Positions 54,155 through 63,468 of a DNA stretch of 64,000 bases are shown in pieces. The translations under genes were made by a program, and so were the position numbers. The notes below the pieces were generated by a model. That model saw only the letters and a program-made list of their open reading frames with translations, was not told the DNA's origin and did no database searches. Source of the DNA: Saccharolobus shibatae B12 (GTDB lineage Archaea; Thermoproteota; Thermoprotei_A; Sulfolobales; Sulfolobaceae); NCBI RefSeq assembly GCF_019175345.1, contig NZ_CP077717.1, positions 1,216,001 to 1,280,000 of the forward strand, written 5' to 3'. Each line of letters opens with the position of its first letter. Position 1 is the first letter of the stretch.

Positions 54155-54562
54155 ATAATGAATAAGATATTTCAATCACCTACTTACGAGAAATTTTTAC
54201 GATCGGAATTTTTCAGAGTCCTAGCAAAAAACGGTTACGCAGTAGAATCAGAATATCCGATCAATTACGGGAATATATCGCTAAGGGCAGACCTAGTAGT
54301 GCTAGAAGAGCAGAGTACGCCACACCTAGTACTGGAATTTAAATCGCAATATGACCCGTCTGCAATTACACAAGTTAGAACATATAAACAGCTCTTAAAC
54401 CCCCATTTTTACGGTGTAGTTTACGGTAAACAAAATTATGTAAAAGTTGAATTATTTGATCGATACAATAACATGATCTCAAGTAACTATATAAAAATGG
54501 GAAACCCTTACTTGAATGACGATGAAGTGATAAGGGCTATTGGATCACAAATACTACCGTGA
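54155..54562 (+). pseudogene. Two-domain nuclease-like protein, second part (possibly translated alone from 54158)
   Basis: NKIFQSPTYEKFLRSEFFRVLAKNGY ... LRADLVVLEEQSTPHLVLEFKSQ: again an x-D-x(n)-E-x-K signature plus ITQVRTYKQLLN, the same layout as the first part. An ATG at 54158 with the element's AT-rich end upstream could start a free-standing 134-residue protein. Originally a single gene with two tandem domains. Confidence 0.72.
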
Positions 54563-54929
54563 AAAGATATCCATAGAGGAATTAAGGATTGATGTAAAAT
54601 TTTACAAAAATTTGTGAATGTACAACTGGCTTTTACTAAAAAGAGATAAGGCCTTACATTTAGACTTATAAAGGCCTATGACATTATTAGAATTTTCTTA
54701 GCTGACTACAATTTTCTAAAAAAGTTACCCGTTCAACATAGTTACATTGTTATTTATGAGTAATTCCTCTTATTCGTGATAAGAGAATCATAGTGTTATC
54801 GCTGAGCTACAGATTAATTAAGTTAATTATTCTTCATAAGGAGAAGGCGTTAAGTTGATATACATTTAGAATATAGAGAATTTATAACTTAACTGCTAAA
54901 TATGTCCACATTCGGCTTTACTGAGGGCG
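54563..54929. other. Intergenic, nothing recognised
   Basis: AT-rich, no frame or repeat identified. Confidence 0.4.
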
Positions 54930-54960
54930 ATTCACGGCTCCATTGCGAATTGTAATTTAT
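54930..54960 (+). repeat. Solo IS256-type terminus
   Basis: GGGCGATTCACGGCTCCATT then GCGAATTGTAATT, the element end seen at 50405, 26180 and 62664. Confidence 0.6.
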
Positions 54961-54995
54961 GAGCAATATAAATATAAAAGTGTTAACATGATTCT

Positions 54996-55116
54996 TAGTG
55001 TTGTCATTGAGCTATTATATTTCTACCTTAGAAAAGGTATACAAAACGTTATTTTGCATCTACTATATGTAGAGATTTCCCTTGTTTAATAAATTTATAT
55101 ACTAACGACAACACTA
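54996..55116 (+). repeat. IS1-derived MITE, 121 bp
   Basis: TAGTGTTGTCATTGAGCTA to AACGACAACACTA; interior (ACAAAACGTTATTTTGCATC, GTAGAGATTTCCCTTG) nearly the same as 58032-58166 and, inverted, 16784-16906. Confidence 0.8.
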
Positions 55117-55127
55117 TGACCACACTC

Positions 55128-56373
55128 TCATAATACATGAATATTCAGTAAATTCAGTAGGTGAAGAATGGAAAAAGCCAAACTGATCTCGTAAAGCAGT
55201 CCTATAAACTCCCACTTCCTACCTATCAAATACCCTGAAACTACAGTTAATACGATTAGGGGAATTAAAATCAACCTAAACGGGAATAGCACTACGGGTG
55301 GTAAATACATCACAAACTTAGGCAATCTATAACCCTGAGCAAAATAAGCCAATGCGGAAGAAAGGGCTATGAATGAAAAGTAATCAGTTTTCAAGAAAAT
55401 TATCCCTAAAATTACAGCCAGTGAAACCACAACAACGTTAAATCTATCCTTAAGCCTGTAACCGCTTAACGGTAGAAATGCATCCTTTGTTAAAGCAGAC
55501 AAGAGTACTAAAAGAAGAAACTGCATAAATTTCCTATTGTACATTGAATAAGAGAAGTATAAGGCGGAAAGTAGAAAAGTCGAATAGATGAAGAAATAGT
55601 TATAGAGAAAAGCTAATAGAGTAAACGTAATAAACACACCCACAACCGCGAATAATATTATCTCACGCGTGTAGTTTATAATTCTCATCACCAATTTAGA
55701 AGACATCAAAACTAAAGAAGATATTATCGATCCGATTACGGGATAAATGGTGTAGAATCCGAGAGAAAAGCAATGAGGCTATAGCCAATAGAAGAGAGGA
55801 GATAAGTAAGCTCCTCCTCTCTATTCTCCATATTGGAAAGAGAAACAACAAGGGAGGGAAAATCGCCGAAAGCCAGCTTATCCCCGACGATAACGTAGAT
55901 AGAATTATAATCTTCCTCCACCTTTTCACCACGTAAGGGAGAACAACGAAAGGTATCATATATAAACCGTAATGAACACCTTCCAAATAATTGCCGAGAG
56001 AACTATGGAAAGAACATTCCGAATTCTAAAGATAGAATAATTGAAGGGATCGTGTAGTTATGAAGCAGAGGCAGAAGTAGAGAGATTAGGGATAGGTAAT
56101 ACTCCTTTCTCACGGTAAACCTATTCTGTATTACAGAAGATATTACACCAAACACCAAATAAAAATAAGCTATTAATGCAAAATTAGGTTCCAACGCTGA
56201 AAGGATAAGAAGAACAATACCGAAAATTACACTCACCTTGTAGTCCAAAAGAAGGGAGATTAATAATAAGATGAATATGATGTAATCCGTTGCGAAAGGT
56301 AAAAACGCTAAACGAGAAGAAAAGTGAAAAGATCACCTTGTTATATTTGACGGAAAGTAAGGCTAAGGGTAAG
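55128..56373 (-). pseudogene. Polytopic membrane protein, polymerase-like (Wzy type), multiple frameshifts
   Basis: Hydrophobic frames follow each other: KVIFSLFFSFSV / DYIIFILLLISLLLDYKVSV (shift near 56300) / ILSLEFGMFF / HSSLGNYLEGVHYGLYMIPF (shift near 56005) / IASLLFS / GFYTIYPVIGSIISSLVLM (shift near 55760) / to 55128. Each junction needs one base. Together about 410 residues with about 12 membrane helices, beside a flippase, hence a likely polysaccharide polymerase. The 5' end stops at the leader repeat. Confidence 0.65.
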
Positions 56374-56491
56374 TGATTTGTGGGTTACTTCAATTTTTAT
56401 CTAAAGCTAATATGGAACTTACTTTTAAATCAACGCATGATTTTGAATTTAAGAGAAATTAACATCTAAGGAAATCGAAGTATCCAACAAA
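56374..56491 (+). repeat. Shared leader block of glycan genes, copy 3
   Basis: GGGTTACTTCAATTTTTAT, ATGGAACTTACTTTTAAATC, ATCTAAGGAAATCGAAG. Lies between the membrane pseudogene and the flippase, both of which read the other way. Confidence 0.6.
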
Positions 56492-56495
56492 GTAT

Positions 56496-57905
56496 CTAGC
56501 TTATAATTCTTAAAATAGTTGCTATAAACCTTAAGCCACGCGGTAAGAAGCCTTCTATGATTCTAATCTCGTCCTCACTAATTATCTTAAATAATTTGAA
56601 GATAGAAATAATAACGAGTACTAATAGGAAATCCATAAAAACTGGGTCAACAATTATCTCATAAGCGCCGATAAGTGGAGTAATTGAAAGGAGGATAAGT
56701 TCTTTCTTAGCCGGGATGAAAACTGAGGTCCTAATTGCATAAAACAGAACAAAGAGAGAAGAAATAGTGGCTACGATAATCTGAGATATAGCCCCTCCCA
56801 TTATCCCTATCCTAGGAATCAACAAATAGGAAGTGAGCACTACTAGGCTACCGTTTAAAACTGAGAGGACAAGAAAAGGTCTCAAATCCTTCTTAGCCGC
56901 AATAATGAAATTAGTTAAGGAACTTATGGAAAAGGGAAGAGTAGATGAGATTAAAAGTATTATAAATACTTCAAGTCCTGCTCTATATGCCGGAAAGAAA
57001 CGATTAATTACAATCTCACCTATTGGAATAGAGATTATTACAGCTAGAAAAGTTAAGAGCGATAGAAGTCTAAAGGAAAGAGAAGACATCCTCTTTTCAT
57101 CTTTTCCCAAAGCTTTATAAAAAGATGCTGTTGGTAGAAGAACGTTTCCTAAAGCTCCTAAAATCATCGAAGGTACTCCGGCTACTAATGCAGAAAATTG
57201 GTAAATACCTAAATAATAAGAACCTAACAAGTAAGCTGTAGTTACTCTATCTCCTTGAGAAGAAAAGAAGCTAGATAAAGAAGAGAGATAAAGAGGTAGA
57301 CCTTCCCTGAAGTGCTTAAAGAGGAAGGCAAAGTCTAGAGAAGGAAAGACTAATCCGACTTTTCTGCTCAGAAATACATAATTCATAGAGACTGAAAGGA
57401 GCCCTCCCAAAGTCCAGATCTCTATGAAGAGATAGATATTATGTAAGAGGACGGCTATTATCGATATCCCCCATCTTATGATTAGAAAGAGATTTCCTGT
57501 TATTGCCGACTCAGTGAACATGTCCATTCCTATCATTATTGCCGTCAATACGTTACTAAGAAGATAAAGGAAGAGATAAGGTATTGTTAACTTAACGTAG
57601 TTTAGGAAGATGAGAAGAATGAGGAAAAATGGAATAGCCAGAAAGGGAAATGAGAGAAATTTTCCTATTATGCTCTTATTTACTTCTTTTCTTGCGTAAA
57701 GGTATGATATTTCCCTTGTTATTATTGCACCAGGAATGAAGTAAAAGAAGGCCGACGTAACTACTTCGAGGAGTTGGATTATTGCAACTTTTCCGAAGAA
57801 TGCAGGGTTAGAAATTTTAGCAGTAATAATGAAGAATATTAAAGCAACTATGACATTAGTAGTAGTCACGCTGAGGCTCTTTAACGCGTTCTTTATTGGA
57901 TTCAT
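56496..57905 (-). CDS. Polysaccharide flippase (Wzx/RfbX, MATE-like MOP superfamily)
   Basis: 469 residues, about 14 membrane helices. N-terminal NALKSLSVTTTNVIVALIFF and SNPAFFGKVAIIQLL are typical of lipid-linked oligosaccharide exporters, as is GDRVTTAYLLGSYYLGIYQFS near residue 220 and PRIGIMGGAISQI near 365. It would flip lipid-linked glycan across the membrane for S-layer/N-glycan or exopolysaccharide assembly. Confidence 0.88.
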   Translation of the reverse strand: MNPIKNALKSLSVTTTNVIVALIFFIITAKISNPAFFGKVAIIQLLEVVTSAFFYFIPGAIITREISYLYARKEVNKSIIGKFLSFPFLAIPFFLILLIFLNYVKLTIPYLFLYLLSNVLTAIMIGMDMFTESAITGNLFLIIRWGISIIAVLLHNIYLFIEIWTLGGLLSVSMNYVFLSRKVGLVFPSLDFAFLFKHFREGLPLYLSSLSSFFSSQGDRVTTAYLLGSYYLGIYQFSALVAGVPSMILGALGNVLLPTASFYKALGKDEKRMSSLSFRLLSLLTFLAVIISIPIGEIVINRFFPAYRAGLEVFIILLISSTLPFSISSLTNFIIAAKKDLRPFLVLSVLNGSLVVLTSYLLIPRIGIMGGAISQIIVATISSLFVLFYAIRTSVFIPAKKELILLSITPLIGAYEIIVDPVFMDFLLVLVIISIFKLFKIISEDEIRIIEGFLPRGLRFIATILRIIS

Positions 57906-58031
57906 TCAGTTTAGGTCTTCAGAAGTAAAATATTAAAGCTTTTTCTTCACTTAGTTGACTAGACTGTTGCGTTTCATATATTTAATTTAGTATAAATATT
58001 ATAAAATTAGATATTTTCATGAAATAATTCT

Positions 58032-58166
58032 TAGTGTCGTCATTGAGCTATTTATATTTCTATATTAGAATAGGGCATACAAAACGTTATTTTGCACCTA
58101 CTATTTGTAGAGATTTCCCTTGTTTAATAAATTTATATACTAATTTATATACTAATGACGGCACAA
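58032..58166 (+). repeat. IS1-derived MITE, 135 bp, with target duplication
   Basis: TAGTGTCGTCATTGAGCTA to AATGACGGCACAA, flanked by GAAATAATT on both sides (58021-58029 and about 58168-58176), a 9-base duplication as expected for IS1-type transposition. Contains a short internal duplication (AATTTATATACT twice). Confidence 0.82.
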
Positions 58167-58218
58167 TGAAATAATTTGTGGAAAAGCTTAAATTAATAAG
58201 TTTATGAGTTATATGTAA

Positions 58219-59124
58219 ATGTCAAGCATAACCCTACGAGGAAAACTAGCAGAGCAACTATATGAAATTGCTTCTTCTACTGGACTAACTCCTGAAAGTT
58301 ACATTACGTCGCTACTGCAAGGTAAAAGTAAAAAAAGAGTAGAATACTTACCCCTTGATTATAAGGCAAAGATTGCAGAACTAGTTATTGAAGCGGCATA
58401 TAACACTTTCAAGAAAGTTGTAGTAGTTTGGAGCGGAGGAAAAGATAGTACCTTATCCTTATATTTTGCTAAGAAAGTCGCAGAGAGGTTAGGTAAGCAA
58501 TTAGAGGCAATAATAATTGACCATTATATGCATTTTGATGAAACATGGAGTTTCGTTGAAGAAGTAAAGAAGGCTTGGAACGTTAAGCTGATAGTCAAAG
58601 GTAATGAGAAGCTAAAAGGGCATAAATACGGAGAGATTATAAAAGTACCAGAACTATCAGAAAAGGATAGGAAAGAGTTAGAGACTATAGGCTATTTTAA
58701 GGACTCTTTCCCTTACGCATTAAACAACATTGCTGCAAATCACCTCTTAAAGACTGTTCCGCTTAAAGAGGCAATCAATGAGTATAGTATAGACGCCTTA
58801 ATAGTCGGAGATAGGTGGGATGAAAACCCGGCTCGTTCAGTGGAAACTTTCTTCTCAATTAGAGAAGATCCAAAACACTTTAGAGTACACCCAATTTTGC
58901 TCTTTACCGAGAGAGATGTGTGGAACTTCACACTCTCAAATAAATTACCTATTCATCCCCTTTATTATAGAGGCTTCAGAAGCATTGATGATAAATATGA
59001 AACAAAACCTACCGGTGATAAGCCGGCATGGGAACAAGATCTAGAGAACACGCCAGAAAGAGCTGGCAGAGCACAAGATAAAGAGAACATAATGGAGATA
59101 CTAAGGAGACATGGGTATATGTAA
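58219..59124 (+). CDS. PAPS reductase / CysD-family PP-loop protein
   Basis: 301 residues. PP-loop VVVWSGGKDSTLSL near residue 72; IDALIVGDRWDENPARS and the C-terminal ENTPERAGRAQDKENIMEILRRHGY, which resembles the end of sulfate adenylyltransferase subunit 2 (CysD). The first 35 residues (ITLRGKLAEQLYEIASSTGLTPESYITSLL) look like a ribbon-helix-helix unit, unusual for the family. In this glycan locus it could supply activated sulfur for sulfated or sulfono sugars. Overlaps the next frame by one base. Confidence 0.8.
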   Translation: MSSITLRGKLAEQLYEIASSTGLTPESYITSLLQGKSKKRVEYLPLDYKAKIAELVIEAAYNTFKKVVVVWSGGKDSTLSLYFAKKVAERLGKQLEAIIIDHYMHFDETWSFVEEVKKAWNVKLIVKGNEKLKGHKYGEIIKVPELSEKDRKELETIGYFKDSFPYALNNIAANHLLKTVPLKEAINEYSIDALIVGDRWDENPARSVETFFSIREDPKHFRVHPILLFTERDVWNFTLSNKLPIHPLYYRGFRSIDDKYETKPTGDKPAWEQDLENTPERAGRAQDKENIMEILRRHGYM

Positions 59125-60094
59125 TGAGATTATTGCATTTAAAAGAACTTAAAAATATTGGAAAATTGAATAATTTTTTAGATAATACCTATTCTGCAAT
59201 ATTGCAATATTTAGAAGGGAGGAGAATACTAAGTTTAAAAATAGTAAGGATATTCAATAAAGGTGAGCAGGAGATTTTTTGAACAGCTAGTTTACTCTAT
59301 CTTGAGAGATAGGATATCGCAAATAGAAATTTTAGATGGTCATATGCTAATAAATAAAGAAATTAGAATGTTTAGCTGTACAGATGAACCTTATTTCGAT
59401 GATAATTTACTTTTAGCATTAGATATTTCTGAGAGAGCAAAGAAGTTAGGTTGGAAATTTGAAAATGGATTATGGATAAACGGAAAAGTAAAATTTCTTA
59501 TAATGCTAGGATTAATAATAGAAACATTTAATTATAATATATATTATATTGGATGGAATTAAAGATAGAAATGTGGTAGATATTGGTGGAAGTATAGGAG
59601 ATGCTGCAATATATTATAATAAAATAAATGGAGCAAGAAATGTTATAAGTTTGGAACCATTAAAGTTACCCTATAATCTGGCAAAAAGACATTTAGAGTT
59701 AAATAATGTAGGTCATGTTAATTTTATAAGGGGAGTACTAGTAATAGATAAGAAAGAAAGTGTAAAAGTCCCTAGTTGTTACATGCTTTATGAGTCAGGA
59801 ACTTTTTCTTTAGTTAAACAAGAATATAAAGGAGAGGAAGAGGTTACTACATTTACATTGCCTGAAATACTCCCTGACGATCCGTATATCTTAAAAATGG
59901 ATTGCAAGGGTTGTGAATATAACATTGTATTAAAAGATTATAATACTTTTAAAAAATTTGAAATTATAAACTTAGAATATCATGAGAAAGAAACTGGAAT
60001 TTCACATAAGGTATTAATAAATAAATTGAAGGACGATTATGAGGTAAAAGTATATTACGGACCTGTGAAGAACAAGGAAAGTATTATGGTATGA
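59124..60094 (+). pseudogene. FkbM-family methyltransferase, frameshifted
   Basis: Three successive frames: ATG 59124 RLLHLKELKNIGKLN to a stop at about 59282; 59263-59562 (RRFFEQLVYSILRDRISQIEI ... WINGKVKFLIMLG); and from 59549 LDGIKDRNVVDIGGSIGDAAIYY, the SAM-binding motif I, through DDPYILKMDCKGCEYNIV. Shifts lie near 59265 and in the TATATTATATT run at about 59545. FkbM enzymes O-methylate sugars. The last frame alone could give a 181-residue protein lacking its N-terminus. Confidence 0.72.
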
Positions 60095-60409
60095 TACTAG
60101 CTAGAAGAGAATATTAATATGAGTCTTATAATAATCTTTGAATTTCTACCAAATTAATATAATTCTAATATTTGATTTGTAATAAATAATAAGGTTAAAA
60201 TTAATATGAAAGGAAATCGTTTAGAATTTCATAATAATTTTATCCATTATCTCTATTTATTTCATAGCGAAATAAATAATAGATTAATACAAAGATTTTA
60301 TTACTTATAATTGATTTATGCTAAAATATTAATTAGCTTTAGATGAACTATATTAGTCAATGTTCAGAATAAACAATAAAAATATAAGGTTAAAAAGAAA
60401 GACTATGCT
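60095..60409. other. Intergenic, AT-rich, nothing recognised
   Basis: More than 75 percent A+T by eye; probably holds the promoter for the PIG-L gene. Confidence 0.4.
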
Positions 60410-61066
60410 GTGATACTTATAATAGCTCCTCATCCTGATGACGATATAATATGTTGTGGTGGTATAATTTCTCGCAATGCTTATAATGTGAAAGTAATAT
60501 ATATAACTGACGGTAGCAAAGGCTCACCAAGACATGAAGAATGGGGAAAAGAATTAGCTCTAAGAAGAATGAGAGAAGCTTATAATGCATTAAGTAAGCT
60601 AGGAATAAAAAATAAAGATAATATTATATTTCTTGGAAATGAAGATGGTTCTGTTAGCAGGAATTTTAATAAAATACGCAACCAATTATTGAATTTATTA
60701 CAAGAAAGTAGAATAACTGAGATTTACTTTCCTTCTCCTTTCGATATCCATCCAGATCATTCTGCTATAGGGAAAATTGTTCTTTCCACGATTAAAGAAA
60801 TGAGCGAGAGGAGGATGAGTTTATATATGTATACTATACATAGACATTCAATAGTCGATGTTAGAAATTTACCAACAGTACTTCGTAGCTTATTTCTTCA
60901 GTTAAAAATAATGCTAAACTGGAAATATGTATGTTTAAAAGTTGACAATCCTAGGCTTAAGGTAGAGGCGCTAGAATTTCACGAAAGCCAGGTATGGTAT
61001 ATGAGTAAAAAAGTGAAAGAACTTACAGCTAAGGATTATGAATGCTTTTATTTTAAGCGCATATAG
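60410..61066 (+). CDS. PIG-L (LmbE) family deacetylase
   Basis: 218 residues from GTG 60410. ILIIAPHPDDDIICCGG carries the zinc-binding H-P-D-D motif and FPSPFDIHPDHSAIG the second His pair. EFHESQVWYM near the end is the typical closing segment. Deacetylates N-acetylated sugars or glycolipids; probably modifies a glycan in this locus. Overlaps the upstream alternative start of the next gene by 29 bases, so the two are coupled. Confidence 0.88.
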   Translation: MILIIAPHPDDDIICCGGIISRNAYNVKVIYITDGSKGSPRHEEWGKELALRRMREAYNALSKLGIKNKDNIIFLGNEDGSVSRNFNKIRNQLLNLLQESRITEIYFPSPFDIHPDHSAIGKIVLSTIKEMSERRMSLYMYTIHRHSIVDVRNLPTVLRSLFLQLKIMLNWKYVCLKVDNPRLKVEALEFHESQVWYMSKKVKELTAKDYECFYFKRI

Positions 61067-61085
61067 TATAAAAGGTGAAAAAAGC

Positions 61086-62558
61086 ATGACAGATAACAAT
61101 GATATAATTATATCAACAGTAGTGTTAAACTGGAATAGATCAGATTTACTAAAAATTACGATATCAAGTTATTTGAATACTGTTAACGTGCCGTATGAAC
61201 TAATAATTGTGGATAACGGTTCGACGGACGATTCAAGAAAAGTACTAGAAGAACTAAAAAATAGATTCAGTAATAAGATTAATAAAATCATATTTTTGGA
61301 TAAAAACATAGGAGGAGAGGCAATAAATTTAGGCTTAAGCGAAGCTAAGGGTAAATTATTGCATATAGGTGAAAATGATATTGAATATTTGCCTGGCTGG
61401 TCAGAAAAAGTTGTTAAATTATTTAGTATATTCAACGAATTAGGTCAATTATCACTTTTCTCACCAGTTCCTACTGATGAAGAAGTTTGGGTTCCTCATC
61501 CAATTAAAAGAATATTATATAAAGAGGGAGAAATTATATACGAAGCGTTAGGTAACGTAGGTACTACAAGTATTATTAGGAAAGAAATATGGGATAAGGG
61601 AGTACGAATCCATAATATAAAAACCAATGAATTTCTCTTTCCAGATGATGTAAGATTATCTGAGGATATATTAAGGCTAGGCTATGTAGTGGCATGGGCA
61701 CCATATTATCTAGTTAGAAACTTGGGTCATTCATATAATGAGATCTTGAAGAGAGTAGAATATTACAGGGAAAATTACGAGTCTAAAAAAGGGTTAGGAT
61801 ATCAAGGATTGCTGAAAAGAATTGACTATTATGAAAAGAAAGTTAAACCTCCACGAAAAAGTATTTTACACATTAATTCTGTTATCCAACCAGAATTGTC
61901 TAATATTTTCAAACCTATATTTACTGAAGAAGGGAAAATATTAGATAGTCAGGCATGGAGTTGCACAGATGCAATAACACCAGAAATTGAGAATTTAGAA
62001 TTAATATATTCACTTTTGCGAGCGTTTAAACCAGCTACGTGTATGGTACTATCATGGGCTAAGGATTTTACGATAGATATTATTAAGCAAGCACTAGAAA
62101 ATAATAATTTTGGTAACTTAATAATTTTATCTGATACAGTTCCCAGTAAGTCGGATGAAAGTCCTATAACACAGATACAAAAATATGAAGAAATAGCAAA
62201 TATAAATCAGCCTATAGACTGTTTTATATTTAATTCATATTTAACAGATAAATTGAATATTTCCAAACAATTTCTGAATAAACTATCTTCAAGATCTCTA
62301 ATAGTTGTTACTGGCAACTATGAGGATATTCAAAAACTTGTAGAAATATGGAACTTTCTAAGTAAAAATTTTAATTGTTCTTTTGTATCGTCCGCAAGAG
62401 GTCTCTTAATTTGTACTTCTAAAATTGAAAACCAAATTAAATATTATGAATCAAAGAGAATACCTAAAGATTTGATACAATATATCCATAAGAACAGACT
62501 CTTTAATGGAATAGTAAAAATTTATTTTAGAATAAAAAATTTAATTTATAATTATTAG
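61086..62558 (+). CDS. Family 2 glycosyltransferase with C-terminal methyltransferase-like domain
   Basis: 490 residues. ATG at 61086 is preferred over 61038 because AAAGGTGA lies about ten bases before it and the GT-A fold begins at IIISTVVLNWNRSDLL. VDNGSTDDSRKV and GENDIEYLPGW (D-x-D position) mark GT2. After residue 270 a second domain follows (ILDSQAWSCTDAITPEIENLELIY ... LRAFKPATCMVLSWAKDFTI ... LIVVTGNYEDIQ), resembling a class I methyltransferase (Methyltransf_24-like) with a degenerate SAM loop. Confidence 0.8.
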   Translation: MTDNNDIIISTVVLNWNRSDLLKITISSYLNTVNVPYELIIVDNGSTDDSRKVLEELKNRFSNKINKIIFLDKNIGGEAINLGLSEAKGKLLHIGENDIEYLPGWSEKVVKLFSIFNELGQLSLFSPVPTDEEVWVPHPIKRILYKEGEIIYEALGNVGTTSIIRKEIWDKGVRIHNIKTNEFLFPDDVRLSEDILRLGYVVAWAPYYLVRNLGHSYNEILKRVEYYRENYESKKGLGYQGLLKRIDYYEKKVKPPRKSILHINSVIQPELSNIFKPIFTEEGKILDSQAWSCTDAITPEIENLELIYSLLRAFKPATCMVLSWAKDFTIDIIKQALENNNFGNLIILSDTVPSKSDESPITQIQKYEEIANINQPIDCFIFNSYLTDKLNISKQFLNKLSSRSLIVVTGNYEDIQKLVEIWNFLSKNFNCSFVSSARGLLICTSKIENQIKYYESKRIPKDLIQYIHKNRLFNGIVKIYFRIKNLIYNY

Positions 62559-62583
62559 TTCTAAATTGCAACATATGATACTA

Positions 62584-62640
62584 TGGGTGATTCATGAATC
62601 TGTTGCGAATTGGAATAATAGAGAATTATAAGATAGATAT
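62584..62640 (+). repeat. Solo IS256-type terminus
   Basis: GGGTGATTCATGAATCTGTT and GCGAATTGGAATAATAGAG. Lies just outside a second copy of the same terminus at 62664, so two insertions of the family happened at nearly the same place. Confidence 0.55.
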
Positions 62641-62663
62641 TCGTGAATTATTGCACTAACTAA

Positions 62664-63468
62664 GGGCGGCTCAGGAGTCAATTGTGAATTGTATTTTTGT
62701 GCTCTGAATTAGGCTTATTCAATGTAAAAATTATTAGGTATATCTCTGTTGATGTGAGAGTAATGAAGGAAACTACAATATTATTATAGTGATGAGAAAA
62801 TAGGTAAATAGGTTGTAGTAGAGGGCTATGGCCCGCGCGATTTGTAGTATCCTCCAGGGAGAGTGATACAACCCGAACCTCCTCCTCTCCAAGAGGGAGT
62901 TGAAAGACTCGATCAAGTTGTTGGATTTGAGCCACTTCCAGAGCTTCTTGCTGGCTTTGAGGTAGCTCAGGAGGGTCGGGCAGGACTCGGGTTTGATCTC
63001 TCCGTTTTCAGCTGAGGAGATGATCGCGTTCAAGGCCTCCCTTTCCTCCTTGGTAGCACGACGCTTGAGGTGGACCAAGCGGCCCTGCCTTCCCACGTGA
63101 AGTTCGGCGAGGGAGATCGCCTTATCCAAGGCCTTGATCCCGTCAGCTACGACCAGGACGAAGCTCGACCTCTTCCAGACCTCAACCAAGAGTTTCCAAT
63201 AGGCCATGGTATCCTCCTCCCATCTTATGATGACCTCGAGAACCGCCCTCTTTCCTTCCTGGGTCACGCCAATGGCCACGAGGAGGACCGCCTTTCGCCT
63301 CTTGAGCTTCACGTATTTCCCGTCAACTATCACGTACTTGAAGTCGCTGCCCGTTTCAATCTGGGGCATCCAGAGCTTAGCGTTCAACTTACCTCCCTTA
63401 ACCGAGTAGACTAACATTAGAGCCGCGAAGACTTTCCTCTCCTCCCTCAGCAATGCCTCCTCCACTTG
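62664..63468 (-). mobile_element. IS256-type element, truncated by an IS5-like insertion
   Basis: Left terminus GGGCGGCTCAGGAGTCAATT and GTGAATTGTA; the other end is missing beyond 63468 where AGAGACTGTCCC of the IS5-like element begins. Confidence 0.8.
62773..63468 (-). pseudogene. IS256-family transposase, C-terminal 230 residues
   Basis: From VEEALLREERKVFAALMLVY to the C-terminus, about 85 percent identical to the intact protein at 50471. It keeps the catalytic residues (VIVDGKYVKL, VLVVADGIKALD, NNLIESFNSLL) but lacks roughly the first 125 residues, which would continue beyond the IS5-like insertion. Confidence 0.85.
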
